64,000 nucleotides of DNA, taken from positions 2,492,501 to 2,556,500 of the forward strand of contig CM065176.1 of assembly GCA_033026295.1 (NCBI GenBank). The letters are read 5' to 3'. Position numbers and translations under genes: made by a program. This DNA is from Channa striata. Taxonomy: Eukaryota; Chordata; Actinopteri; Anabantiformes; Channidae. Under the pieces are notes generated by a model. That model did not search any database and was not told where the DNA came from. It worked only from the letters and a program-made list of their open reading frames with translations. Below are positions 10,801-22,520 of the stretch, piece by piece; positions within the stretch are counted from its first letter, which is position 1; each line of letters starts with the position of its first letter.

Positions 10801-12972
10801 CTCCTAAACGGCTTAAATATAACTTTTCACCTTCATAAAGAAGGATCGTCATAAACCAACTGCATATTAAACCGCCAACAGAGCTACTGTGGAATTACTC
10901 GATGACTTAGTTGCACTTAAAAACAAAATTATAAAATTATATTTTTTTTCTTGTTGGGGGTCACTTCAATGTTATTTATTTTAATTACACACAATAATTA
11001 CATGTATAATTCATCCTTTTCCACAACACAGAATATTCACTTGTGCAGGGAAGTGATGTGCTAAGTCTGTAAAAATAAACCCAAAGACCCAGTCAAAGAA
11101 AACAGTCTGTAATATTTCCTGCTTATGGATTTCATTAAATTGTCTCCATATGTGCAGAGCTGAAAAACATTTGTGAAGCCACCTTTATTCTTTCCTCTGC
11201 ATGTAGAATACCAGTGGATGTAGAAAAGGGAAAATCTTCAAAGATATTTGCGAATGGTTCAGCTGAAACTGTAGCCATACAGGGGGCAGAGCTCTCAGAG
11301 ATGAGCGGATTCATTGGTAGAGCCTGAAAACGCTCCGGTCAGTGTACGCTTCATTTACAGCAGATCGACAGAGAGGGAATCACACACCACAGCTAACAAA
11401 TAATTTTGCTCTGCCTTTATTTTTTATTTTTACCATCATCATTATTTAAATATTTCTGTGTTTAGACTACAGCTCATCTTATTTAATGTGCTTTATTTTT
11501 TCCTTTTGGTCAAATCTGCTTTTTCTGCAATTCCATGAGCCAAGCCCTGCAGGTGGTCCGTAGAGGTTTGGAAACTGAACCAAAGCATTACCAAGCAAAT
11601 AACCTGCTAAAATAACCAAGTGTGTCCTTTAGCTGTTAGTCTGGAGCTGCTGCAAATGATTTGAAAATCATACTTGTATCATGCTTTTAACAAACAGAAA
11701 TACAGTTAAACTTGACAATAGGAAGTGGCTGGATTTCAGCTGAATTTAAATGAGGGCTGCAACCAGTGGAATGAACTGCTCCGTGACCCATGTGCTGTTT
11801 GAGTGACTGTATCGACTGTGATCACTCCTCACTGTTCAGATGGAATAGATGGACACAGGACACTAGGAGACAAGCCGGGTCTGGCCGGAAAGAGGGACAT
11901 GGGCCAGGAAGAAGACTTCAGGACAGGTCTGTCTCTCACTCACAGAAACCTTGCTCCTCTTTCTGCTGCGTAAAGCGACATTTTGTAAATTCGGAAAGCC
12001 CACAGTGCTGCTGAAGAGAAAATTTCACTGTTGGTCAGTGGAAACTCGACGGAGCTTCAAGTCATGGCACATTAACAGCATTAGAAAGTATTTTAAATAT
12101 TTAGTACATTGTGTTTTAATGAGCAAAAAACTGAAAAGAGGCCTCTTTCAAAATTATTCAAACTTTAAACAGTTACACCGGACTCCAAACAGAGAACTGC
12201 CTCCACCCACAGTCAGCATGTTGTCTACCTCCCTCATTTTCCAAAAACACACTTGTTGTGTCTCAGTTCCAGACTGAGCTGGTAGGCAGTAGTAGGAATT
12301 TTCTCTGGCATTGTAAAGTCCTAGAATCAACATAATAACTGGGTTTTGTATCATTAGTTTAGCTGCGTAAGTACTAATGACAGCCAGATAAATACAAAGT
12401 ATGTGCAGTTAAAATACAACATTTCCCCAGCAGAAACTATTTTCAAATGAAAATATGCAAATAAATGAACGTACCTTGGAACAGTGAGTGCAACACTTGG
12501 GTAATGTGCCATCGGGAGATGAGATGATGCAGGCTGCACTTTGCCTTCACAGGTGCCCTGAGAATAGCAGATGAAGACATCATCCACACTGTCATCGACT
12601 TCCTGTCATACCTCAGACTGAAAGGTAGGCGTGTAACGTCTATTTGAACTTTCAGCACCTTTAAATGCTGGTTCCTCTCTACTGCAGAGGTTCAAGTAAT
12701 TCAAGTCACTAAAGTCACAAAAAGCTTGCTTGATTAAAATGAACCGTAAATACTGATGGTGACGTCTCTATTTCCTGCTGTGAACAGCATGAAAGGGAAA
12801 TCATGGGAAGACTGTAGTCCTTTCATAATACTCATATATCCATCATATTTTGTAGATACTGGTGAGATGTAGAGGTCATGTTTGAGCTGGGATTGTGTGT
12901 GTTCTTACAGAGATGGGAGCCTTGGACAGCCTGCCTTCCTCTGCGACATCAGATGAACTGGCCAATGCCTAA
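7883..12972 (+). CDS. galn: preprogalanin (galanin and GMAP prepropeptide), five coding exons
   Basis: Coding exons are 7883-7963, 8452-8506, 11840-11926, 12553-12624 and 12911-12972. All have GT-AG borders and matching phases, giving 118 residues, normal for the family. Residues 1 to about 19 (MQRCFGLFCVSLVFCAALS) are a signal peptide. K31-R32 is the dibasic cleavage site. Residues 33-61 are galanin, starting GWTLNSAGYLLGP, the invariant receptor-binding core. G62-K63-R64 supplies the amide donor and the second cleavage site. Residues 65-118 are galanin message-associated peptide with the conserved 'IIHTVIDFLSYLRLK' helix. Galanin is a secreted neuropeptide acting on GALR G-protein-coupled receptors in feeding, pituitary and nociceptive circuits. 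The C-terminal half of the mature peptide reads TLGDKPGLA, which I believe departs slightly from the more usual fish form. The core and GMAP fit leaves little doubt about identity. Confidence 0.98.
8519..8545 (+). repeat. (CA)13 microsatellite beside galanin exon 3 donor
   Basis: A pure CA run starts 12 nt after the first base of the intron that follows the exon encoding the galanin core. CA repeats close to a donor are known binding sites for hnRNP L, a splicing regulator. Any effect here is inference. Confidence 0.95.
8546..11839 (+). other. galn: large galanin intron (8507-11839)
   Basis: This 3.3-kb intron separates the galanin-core exon from the exon that finishes the mature peptide. 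It contains a (TG)13 run at 9558-9583 and AT-rich stretches near 10.7-11.0 kb. I recognise no transposon in it, in contrast with other introns in this window. The acceptor is 'actgttcag' at 11831-11839. Confidence 0.6.
9558..9583 (+). repeat. (TG)13 microsatellite in galanin intron
   Basis: Uninterrupted TG run read directly from the sequence. Confidence 0.95.
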
Positions 12973-13255
12973 CGGCTCATCTTCCCCTCCCTGGACTCCC
13001 ACTGTAACTCCATTTGCACTCGGACGCTGGACTTCTCCCAGTACCTATGATGTGGCTGAAAGAGAACGATTGTCTCCCAGTACAAATGTCCAGTCTTTCT
13101 GCTCCCGTGTAAATAAAAGTCTGTCTGTACTGAGGGACAGTGAGTGTTTGCTGACTGTAGAAGGATCAGGGTTATACCGACCCCTGAGCAGAAACCAACA
13201 CTGTATTATCATTTAATGTGATCGGAGTGAAATAAACTAACAAATGGCACTGGAC
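12973..13255 (+). terminator. galn: galanin 3' UTR with two AATAAA signals
   Basis: The stop TAA is at 12970-12972. AATAAA hexamers occur at 13112-13117 and 13231-13236, giving 3' UTRs of roughly 160 or 280 nt. The further one lies in 'gtgaaataaacta'. The minus-strand SDR stop codon is only about 550 bp further on. Confidence 0.65.
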
Positions 13256-13791
13256 ACACTTGACAACTTACATTTATTTCCTACTTCTTTTCTGCAAAGG
13301 ATTAAAGAACAAGTAAAATACAGTGCTCTACACTTTGGGTACGACGCCAGGATTGATAATCAGTCTCCAAATAACGTGCAAGCACATTTCTGCCATCAAT
13401 TTAAAAAAAAAAAAAAAATCAAATAATTTTTATAATTACAATTGTCACTCAGTATATTAAAACTGGAAAGTGTGATGAAGGTTCTCTTAAATATTCTAGT
13501 TGGTGTATTCTTTATTATCATTGTTATTATTGTTACATAACTTAAGCAGATCATTGAGGTTGAATAACAGGCCAAGAAACAACACACTTTGGACATTTTG
13601 AAATGTAAACCATCCGATTGCTATTTGTTCTCTAACATTTGTTGTTTAAAATCAAATAACCGTAATTTTTTCAAAAAACATTTTGAAAACTGCAACATAG
13701 ACATAAGGTGGAAGCTAGTTAATCGGAACACAGGGCTTCCATTAAATCCTGGACACGGTCATTTTGATGACAGCATTACACAGACTGCAGT
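13256..13791. other. spacer between convergent galn and SDR genes
   Basis: AT-rich spacer with a 15-A run near 13401-13416 and no coding signal. It probably holds the 3' UTR of the SDR gene. On the minus strand a possible AATAAA-like signal is read as 'tttatt' on the plus strand near 13510. Confidence 0.5.
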
Positions 13792-16700
13792 TCACCATGG
13801 TAAGTTGTTTCCCCGATAGTCTTTGAATCCTCCGTGGTCTTTGTCGCTCAGTTGGGAGAGGACATTCAGCAATCCAGAAACACTCTCCTCAACAGACAAG
13901 TCAGCCTGAAACACAGGAACACTAAAGTAACTAAAATCAGCTACGGACACAGGAATTTGTTTTCTACACATTAGCTTGATTCTCACATCTCTCCCAAACT
14001 AGAGCCATCGGAAACAAATTGAAAACCACCGAGGTCAGCGTTTAATGCAACTTCAGGAAACTTACGTGAGGCCCCCCCATGTCAGTCCTGACCCAGCCAG
14101 GGTGCAGAGCCATACAAAGGATCCCATCAGAGCCCAGGTCAGCAGCTAGGTTCCTCGTCACCATGTTTAGTGCTGCCTATGATTGTAAAAGGACGTTACC
14201 TTCACATCATTATTCCCAAATCTCAGTCCTGTGTCGTTGTGTAGTACACCAAAAACAGAGCAGAGCCAGCCTGAAGTCTGATCTGATTTATGCATCTGCT
14301 GTAGAGCCTTCAACTTAACAAATCTGAGACTAAAGTTAATCATCCGTCCATTTATTTATTATTTGTTAATGCTTATGCTGGGTCCAGGTCCCCAGTCAAT
14401 CTCAGGGCCAACACACATAGACATGCACAGACAAGCATTCACAGCAACAGGAAGTTAACCTAACATGTGCTTGAACTGTGCACAGGAACAATATGGAAAC
14501 CCAATAGAACGAGGGACCATCAAGATGTGGGATGGTATTTCTAACCACTCCACCACCATGCTGCCTATGAAATAAATCACCATCAATACGAATAAATACA
14601 AAAAAAAACAAAAAAAAACTTAGATTTAAGGTTTTTGGACATTTCATCACGTTAGATCATTAGATCATTTTAGCAGTTGCAATCAGGCAGGTTTTTACTG
14701 TACCCCCAACCACCGGTTTAGTTTTATTTGTTTAGGACCATTTGGAGAGAAAAATAGTAGAAGACATAACATAATTTACATAAAACATAAGGCATGTTTA
14801 CATAGAGTAAACACAATAAACACATAATAACTATTACAGTTTATGATATTTTTAAGCTTGAGCGTGAAACCTAGGACATGCATTCTGACCTTGGACGTGC
14901 GGTAGGCATAGCTTTTAAAGTTGGCACCTTCACCCCAGTTGCACGTAATGGAGCCGAGGATGGAGGAGATGTTGATGACGGCTGCTCTGTGGATCCCCAT
15001 CCCACTCGACTGAGCTGCAGCTGTCTGCAGCAGAGGGAGGAAGGCCTGGCACCAGAGCCACAAGCAGGAATGATCAGATGTAATACGAGGATGCAAAGAA
15101 CAAAGCATAGAAAGATTACAATAGTCTGACTAAGATGAATATAGGCTCATGTAGGCTGGAAATTGACATCTTTTCAAAGAAATGTGCAGTCAAAATGTAC
15201 GTTTGAACTTTTCCTCAAGCGTCAACCAGTTGTGTTCCTCTGTCCCTCCCCGTTCTTCAGTAAACACGGACCAAAATCCTGTTCATGCCCAAGTTAATGT
15301 TTTTTATAAGATGCATCCTGTGGTTCGTAAAACGAGCGTGTCTTTACAGTTCGGTACGGTGGCCCTGAGAGCTCAAAGCACTGCAATTTGAGACAACAAA
15401 AGCAAACGTACGAAAACTTTTCCCAACACGGGCACATCATTTAGGAAGGCACTGCACAAACCTGAAGCTGTTTTTGTACACTTGCTGGTGCTGCGAGTGC
15501 TAAGGAGGGGCCACCATACGTCAGTGTGTTTGACTGAAGGTTTCTTTCAGTGTGTTGATGCGCCATTATAACCAAAGTCCAACGATCTCTTAAAGACAGA
15601 TAATTGGAAATTAAATCAACATATCTTTGCAAATATTGAGCAGCACATGTTACACCAGATGGCAGTGTTGTGTCACTAAAAGGCACAGCTGCCTCCAGCT
15701 TCTCTTCATAGTGCTGATGCTCAACTGTAAAGTCAAATGTCTCCAAATGGATTTGCAGTCTATCCATCTTAATAAAACACAATATTTGATTTGGCTCATG
15801 AAAAGAGTTCTTGATCAGCGTACCCATCCTTATATTCCATTCTGTCTGTGAATTCCTTCCTTCACAAACTCGAGAGATTGAAGTCAGAGGAAGTTGTTCT
15901 GTGCTAAATATTTGTTCTAACGTTCAGCTGATGGCTTTGGCAGCATCTAAGGAATAAACAAAAATACTGTCCTAAACTCTACTGTTATAAGACATAAGAC
16001 AGATATGGCAAAAATAAGAATTTATTTCCCATCTTGCCAATATGACTGTTCCAATAAATGGAATACCATGGAAAATTACTGAAAGACGCATTATGGAACT
16101 TGCTCCAGACTTAAGCAAGACTCCAAATCAAACAGCAGCAGACCTGATTGAGTCCTTAAAGGAATCTTGAATAACAATTTATATCTCTACAGTCAAGCGG
16201 AGTGTGCACACGTCTGAATCATTTGGGAGAATCATTGCTTGGAGTTTTGGAAGCAGATTATGTGGTCTGGTGGGTGTAGATAGCAAATATCAGGAGATTT
16301 TAAAGCAAAGGATCCTACCATCAGTAAAAATGCTAAAATCTTAGGATCCAGTGGATCATTTAACAGACAGTGGTCTAAAGCTCATTCAGACATGGATTTA
16401 AAAGAAAAAAAGGTTAATGTTTGACAAAGGCCTCCACAGCCTCCAGATTTGAAGATGGCTGTACACAGCAAACAAATATCATTTGTTTCTTTTGACGATG
16501 AAGGAGTCATAGGACCAGCTGAACGTGCATCAAATCAGTAAGTGGGTGCAAAGTTTTGCATTCACATATACAGTCACAAGAAAAAGTAACGCAACTGTTT
16601 GCAGCTTCCCGGTCACAGGGTCTTTCACAGGGTCTTCGTCAAGGACACTTCAGCATGTGACCATGGGAGATGGGGATCAAACCAACAATTGTGGCATTGG

Positions 16701-18310
16701 TGGACAGCTGCACTGACTGAGAAAATCACTCAATGAACTATTCACAAGCAGCATCAGCTGATGTGAGCCATGTCTTGCAAAAGAGACTTCTCAGAAGACC
16801 CATGATCATGAGTTGCCGATTTGCATGTAGCTGGAAATGGTTACCCAATAACCTCAAAGTCTTTCAGTAATCAGTCAACAATTAAATATAAGTTCTACAA
16901 AAACAGACTATTTGGTACTGAGGATACTTTTCACTTAAGCGGGCATCCAGCCAAGATCACTGTGCATAACGCTGAATGAGGTAAAGGAGAACCCTCGAAG
17001 CCTTCAAGACTTGGAGGGGTCACTTGATTTGAAGCCCGATGAAACAAAGGCAGAACTGCTTGGGAAGAACACAGCCCACAACTGGCCCAATTATCACACC
17101 GTATTTACAGGGTGCACCTTGGTAATAACGACGCAGCTTTACTCTACTTACAAATATGTACCTGTAGGCACCTTTTAACAAGATGCTCACGTAAGGGTAC
17201 GTATTGTTGGGTGAGCTTATTAAGAAACAATCTTGTGGTTGTGGTAATTGTAGGCAACCCATCCTGGATGGGATGATTTTGTTTTTAGATGAACTTGTAT
17301 TCTTAGTTTGTGGGACACACACACCTCAGAGAACAATGTGTGTGCTCCTTCCTGCCGAACTGTACAGAGGTGTGATCCTGTTAATTTGAACTTTAGAACG
17401 TTGTTGTGGTTGTTTCTTTGCACAGTAAAGTTAAAAACCTTTATTTGTATCTGCAGAGACATGGGTTCTTGGAGGTGTTCCTGAGCCCAGTCAGTCAGCC
17501 TACCTTTGTAATGAAGAGTGGTGAAACGGCGTTGACCTGAAAGTGCTTCATCATGGCCTCTGGGGTAATGGTGTGAATGTCCATCGAGTGTTCGACGCCT
17601 GCGTTGTTGATCAGACAGTTCAGACCCTTTTCTCCTACAATGGACCTGACCTTCTCCTGGGCTACGTTGATACTCTCCAGGTCTTCCACATCTGGACATG
17701 AAATATTATATAATATTCATAGTGTTTTACAAACAACTAAGGGACAGACGGGCAGATAGCAAATATGGACAGTTTAAAAATAAATAATAAGAGAGAGTAA
17801 ATTAACCTTGAAATCCAAAGTACAAGTAGAACAGACAAACTTCACACAGAAAGATCTGAGCTGCCCATCTTAAGAACTGACTTACCTAGTGTGACAATTT
17901 GCACACCCGGGCAGGTTTGGGACAGCTCCTGTAAAGCCTACACCAAGAAAGAGTGAGATGGTAAAGACGTTAAACACGCACCCCTCAGATTATAATGCCA
18001 CAGTAATTATCTCCTGGAAAAGACTCTGTGTGTCTGTGGACAGCAGAAAAGTGTCTCCCTCTGCTTGGACCTTATCTGGACTTTTCATTTACCTGCTGAC
18101 AGGGTGAAAGTCACGGAACGACCGAGGCAGCAAACTCACACTCACAAGTTTGTACAGGTCCGTACTTACCGTGCAGTCTGCGGGCTGGCGGGCTGTCGCT
18201 ATGATCGTGGCCGGTCCGCTGCTGCTTTTAGCCAGCTCCCTCACCAACTGTAGCCCTATTCCTCTGCTGCAGCCAGTCACCAGCACGGAGTTACACCGAG
18301 CGGCGCACAT
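13792..18310 (-). CDS. C-factor/sniffer-type short-chain dehydrogenase/reductase, six coding exons
   Basis: Exons in transcript order are 18310-18170, 17937-17886, 17691-17504, 15045-14890, 14176-14066 and 13905-13792. All have GT-AG borders and consistent phases, giving 253 residues, a normal single-domain SDR length. The Rossmann dinucleotide site is 'VTGCSRGIGLQLV' (TGxxxGIG, residues 12-19). 'ATARQP' after beta-2 suggests NADPH preference. NNAG is at residues 93-96. 'VINISSILGS' (150-159) carries the catalytic Ser. Y175-x3-K179 (YRTSK) is the catalytic pair. 'HPGWVRTDMGG' (204-214) is the SDR motif typical of the C-factor/sniffer/carbonyl-reductase-like group. It probably reduces carbonyl substrates in the cytosol, since there is no signal peptide. 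The true substrate cannot be read from the sequence. It runs convergent to galanin. Exact orthology is not settled because teleosts have several tandem paralogues of this type. Confidence 0.92.
14340..14575 (+). repeat. dispersed repeat family B, decayed, in SDR intron 4
   Basis: Shares the sequence order of the 6.2-kb copy ('catccgtccatttatt', 'gctgggtccaggt', 'attcacagcaacaggaagttaacctaacatg'). It is truncated and diverged, and lies between SDR coding exons 4 and 5. Confidence 0.55.
15985..16505 (+). mobile_element. Tc1-like transposase fragment in SDR intron
   Basis: The + strand reads 'LAPDLSKTPNQTAADLIESLKES' and then 'STVKRSVHTS', the second helix-turn-helix of a Tc1 transposase, between 16095 and 16220. 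Further broken frames follow ('ILKQRILPSVK', about 16290). Multiple stops show a dead copy. It lies within the 2.4-kb intron between SDR coding exons 3 and 4. Confidence 0.7.
16590..16715 (-). repeat. SINE family A fragment, reverse orientation
   Basis: The stretch 'tcgtcaaggacacttcagcatgtgaccatgggagatggggatcaaaccaacaattgtggcattggtggacagctgca' matches, in reverse, the head of family A: a B box followed by the 'caagtgtccttgagcaag' body. Confidence 0.55.
16740..17035 (+). mobile_element. second Tc1-like fragment
   Basis: The segment 'ctggaaatggttacccaataacctcaaagtctttcagtaatcagtcaac' and the following text resemble the 5' part of a different teleost Tc1 family, heavily broken. The call rests on a nucleotide-level resemblance; no long frame survives. 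Confidence 0.45.
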
Positions 18311-18370
18311 ACTGGCACCGAAGAACGTTCCTCACCGGAACCAAAGTCCGTCAGCGAAGCTGCTACGTAC
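18311..18370 (-). promoter_or_regulatory. 5' UTR and promoter-proximal region of the SDR gene
   Basis: Immediately upstream of the SDR ATG on the minus strand lies a GC- and CpG-richer stretch (18180-18370) that drops sharply to AT-rich DNA at about 18.46 kb. This is consistent with a small CpG-island promoter. I see no TATA box. Confidence 0.45.
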
Positions 18371-21240
18371 TACTTAAACCGATGAGGCCTTCACTGCTCC
18401 TCGTACAGCTGAACACTCGTTCACAAACAAGCGATAGACTACGGGTTTTAGTAGTCATAAAAATAACAATATAGTAAAAATAATAATAAAAAAAATGAAA
18501 TTACATGATTGTTGAGATGGTTTGGATTTGTAGAGTTATTATCAAACATTACTTAATTGGAGGAACATTTGGAAATATGAAATATGATTGGACAATATGA
18601 AAGACAATATATCCCTACAAGAGTGAAATAAAAAATGGCTCATCAATATTCAAAAAAATTAATGCTCTAAGATCTTACTACTGGACATATTAAGGTCGGT
18701 GATCAGGGATTTCAACGCTTCTCTCGGTACATGAAGCGTCTTTCACAGGAGTGGTGCGCTCAATTTATCCACCTCTGACACCAACCGATAAAGAGACCAC
18801 ATGCGTCAAACGTAGACTTCTGACTTTATGCATGTTAAACAAGCGCGCCATAATTAAAGTTTGCCCATCCCCCCACGTCCTTTCTGTTTCTGTTTATATA
18901 GTCTGTCAAATAATAAATTCGAATTCATTCAGTTACTCATCAACAGTGTTGCTATGACGTCAAGTGATCTTGTACCAGTCAGCTGCTAACCTTGCCAACC
19001 TAATTTAGCTAACGTTAGCCAAGTAACCTGAGAGCAGGTGAAGTACATGGGCTCCAGACGCAGACTTACATGTCAGCATTTTTCTATATTTGTCTGCTAA
19101 GTGATCTTTCAAAATATATTGACAGCACGATTAGGATTGTTTCTTGTTGTTGCATGTTTTCTGTACACTCCTTAATCAAAAACAGAACACAAATCACTAG
19201 TGTCAGTTGATCCAACAGGCCGCTCCCCATTTTCCCGTCCATCCTTCCGTACCCAGTTTAATCCTCTCCATGTCATTAGACAGGCAGACTCAGAGAACGT
19301 CAAAGTGTCGTAACTGCCAGCAGCGACTTTAGCACGTGTGTGATCCCAGTGTGAGCAGTGACAGGGAGGCGTCCCCATGTTTTCATCAAAGGATGTGGGG
19401 TTTTGAAAGGATGGCCCAATTCATACGGAGATGCTTCAACCACTTTGTTTTGAGGGGAAACTCAGACATGAGGGTAGACTATACATGTTAAATACACCGT
19501 TTTCACACTTCCTCATTCCTAAACCTAAAACAGCTGAAAACAGGCTCCTTCACTTCCGTTGTATGTCATTACATAGGAACAATGGCAGAGCTTTCGTAGC
19601 CTACCTGAACGTTCGTGTCCTTGTCCTTTCACTGGTTTCCAAAGATCCAAAACTTAAAAGAAGGGTGAGGTGAGACGAACGACCAGGTTTTAGGGCGCAA
19701 AGAGGAAGCAGGTACGTTTGACGCAGTCGTCTCATTGTCACAAGCCGCTTTTCGTGGAATAACTCTGTCACACTAACTAAGGTGTAAAATGTCTAGTAAA
19801 TGTAAAGTAAATCCAAGTGAATGTTTAGCTGCGGAGGAAATGGTCCCTTCTTCGTCCAGTGTAAATGTGCCACTGATGCCACGACTATGTTTCCCAGCCA
19901 CCATAGCTAAGAAGGATTCACAGAAATTATGTCAAACATTAGCTGTTTCTAATACAATGTAATACGCTTGTTTTGTCGACTCTAACACACTTAGCCTGTC
20001 CGTTAAATCTATCCAGCTTTACGTTCTTTAAACTATTGATCATAACAGTTATTATGTTCAAACGTGTAAAGTAGAATGTAACATCACATTGTCATTACAT
20101 TGGCCGTAATTCAGCTTATCGAGCAGGTCACATGAATATATTTCAACATAGATAATAAATGTCCTGCTTAATGAACATTTATCTAGGTAATTATACAAAT
20201 ACAGTCATTTTATTTATCATCAAAGAAGTTTAAAACAGTCCTGAAATCCATTGTTACCGTGTCTCTGCAGAGAGGAAACAGGGTGATGTGTTTACTTCGT
20301 ACTTCTGTTTTTAGTGAAAAGGATCAAGTCAGTGTAAACCAAGTTCAAACCATCACAGACAAATTAATGTTCTGTCAAAATGTCTGACTGCTGTCCTAAA
20401 ACTGTGGCCTTCCCTACTGGTAGGATGAACAACCAAACAACAGAAGTGAAAACAACACAAATCAAACAGGGATGTGCTGAGAATCAGAATCATAAATCTT
20501 TTTATTGCAAGGCACAGTTAAGAAAAATTAACAGTACTAGGATTTTGTCTTGACACAAAATGTTCAGAAGAGAAAGGTGCGACACAATATAAAATATGTA
20601 CAGAAATATTAGAGATAATGTACATACATCAACCATTGTCTTAATTTGGTAATTTACTTAAAAGTATCTTAGCAATTATATTCCACGTTTGACTGTCAAT
20701 GTCATTCCACTCAGTACCACTCTACTTATCGGGATTACCACCTGGAGCCCCCGATGACTCGGTTTCTCACTGGGTAAGTAACTGTATTGTGGATGTGTTT
20801 GATGCTCCACCTTGGTTTAGTAATGAACGTAGAATGTATGTAGAAACCCCTGTATATGATGCCAGTGAGTTAACACATTAAGAATTGTGCTGTTCTCGTT
20901 GCTGAATCGAGAATTTATAAATTGCTCATTTATTTTTATGTTTGAGGGGTTCATACAGTACCTTTATGCTTTTATACTTCATACAGTCATACTTGTTGCT
21001 TTTAGGAGTACTTGCATGTCCCTGCAGCTGGTGTTGCGGTAACACATCCCATGGACCATGAGCAGGTTCAAGAAGTCTTTGCATCCCACACCATAGAACC
21101 TGTTAGTTCTCCTATCTGTAATCAGGAAACATATTCTTATTTCATTTTATTTAACATGAAAATATTTGTTTATATCAAGTTTACACATTTGGCTTCTTTG
21201 TATCCGTGACTCCAGGAGGAGTCACTCCCTACAAAAGATC
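18371..21240. other. intergenic region with a CRE palindrome and short open frames
   Basis: A perfect CRE palindrome TGACGTCA lies at 18955-18962. A 57-codon plus frame at 19789-19962 begins MSSKCKVNPSECLAAEEM. A 60-codon plus frame at 20699-20881 begins MSFHSVPLYLSGLPP. Both have protein-like composition but no recognised domain and no clear splice partners. No transposon ends are recognised before 21.24 kb. Confidence 0.4.
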
Positions 21241-21480
21241 TCCTTTGGGCGACTGTGGTGCAGTTGATAGTACGGCCGTCCACCAATCCTACAGTCGTTG
21301 GTTTAATCCCTGGCTCCTCTGTACACATGTCAAGTGTCCTTGAGCAAGACACTGAACCCTGGTGAGTCTTGGCCATTCATCGGTGTATGAATGTGTGCGT
21401 GATTGTGAGTGTGAATAGGTAGATTAAGAAGCAATGTAAAGCGCTTGGAGTACCAACAGGTAGAAAATCGCTATATAAGT
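21241..21480 (+). repeat. tRNA-derived SINE, family A, near full length
   Basis: The head starts 'gggcgactgtggtgcagttgatag', with an A box tggtgcagttg at 21256-21266 and a B box ggtttaatccc at 21300-21310, spaced as in a tRNA gene. The body is 'gtgtccttgagcaagacactgaac' and the tail 'gtaaagcgcttggagtaccaacaggtag'. This is the best plus-strand copy for defining the family. Confidence 0.85.
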
Positions 21481-21561
21481 GGTTCACTTAGAGCCTTGGA
21501 AACAGCTGGTTCACTTAGAGCCTTGGAAACAGCTGGTTCACTTAGAGCCTTGGAAACAGCT
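21481..21561 (+). repeat. 27-bp tandem repeat, three perfect copies
   Basis: The unit ggttcacttagagccttgga followed by aacagct occurs at 21481-21507, 21508-21534 and 21535-21561 without a mismatch. It abuts the 3' end of the family A SINE. Confidence 0.95.
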
Positions 21562-21774
21562 TTGTAAACCTATGCAGACTGACCACAGTGATTGATTCAA
21601 CAGGTCTGCCATTAACCAAGCTTAATATGACTCAGATCAGACAGGATTTTTTTTTTCTCTTAATAAAATAAAAAAACATACAATGCGTGGGAGGAGGCAG
21701 AACTAGAACTCTCAGAATACTTATTGTATGAAAATGCAAGCGACCACTATCAGTATGAATTACTTTATTACAAT

Positions 21775-21870
21775 TATATTAAATGGTCTGCACTTATATA
21801 GCGCTTTTCTACCTGTTGGTGCTCAGAGCGCTTTACGCTGCTTCTTATCTACCTATTCACATCATTCTCC
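21775..21870 (-). repeat. SINE family A 3' end, reverse orientation
   Basis: The run 'cttatatagcgcttttctacctgttggtgctcagagcgctttacgctgcttctta' is the reverse complement of the family A tail. It is 5'-truncated, as expected for reverse-transcribed elements. Confidence 0.75.
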
Positions 21871-22520
21871 ACAAATGGACAACGCTTGGAACAGTGGTGA
21901 ACTTTCCCAGTTGTGGCCGGTCTACCAAACTTCCTTCAAGAGCACGAAAACAACTCATCCACGAGCAGCTGAAGAACTGAGAGCAACACTGATAGAAGGT
22001 GCAGGCCTCACTTGCCTCAGGGTCAGGGGTCATGATTGGACAGTTTGAAAGGGACTGGGCTAAAATGACATCCGTGGAAGAGTTCCAAGGTGAAAGCCAC
22101 TGCTGATTCAAAGGAACTTAAAGGCTTATCTCAAATTTGCCAAAAACATCTTGATTATAGTGGAAATTTTTGGAAGGTGTGCATCCCATTACATCTGGCT
22201 CAGCATTTCATGAAAAGAATAGCATACCGCAGTGTTTCCCCTACAGAGGTACAAGAGCGACGGCCGCCATGACAACAAGAACAAAACATTGGAATCTGAT
22301 AGATGAGACGACCCATGGTAAGTTCCAGTTTTTTGGCCTCATACGTTTAAAACAAAGTTTTAATCAGAAAAGTGTTAAACGTATATTTTATTAAAATTCC
22401 ACCTTTTAAAAAAGCAAAGTTTATATAAATACTACGGTTAAACTTGGTCTTTCATAAATGGCAGGAATGGCAGGAATATTCTGTTGAATATGTCATTGGC
22501 ATAAGGAGTGTGTTAGAGGA
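21871..22520 (+). mobile_element. Tc1-like transposase remnant
   Basis: The plus-strand text encodes fragments resembling a Tc1 transposase N-terminal and middle region, such as 'QICQKHLDYSGNFWK' near 22133-22177, similar to the KKHLDxPxxFWxxxLWTDE region of the family. The frame is broken and the catalytic region is not intact. Confidence 0.55.

Noticed and set aside
15441..15827. 128-codon minus frame inside the SDR intron
   Set aside because: It has the same strand as the SDR gene, but the SDR exons join in frame without it and it shows no SDR motif.
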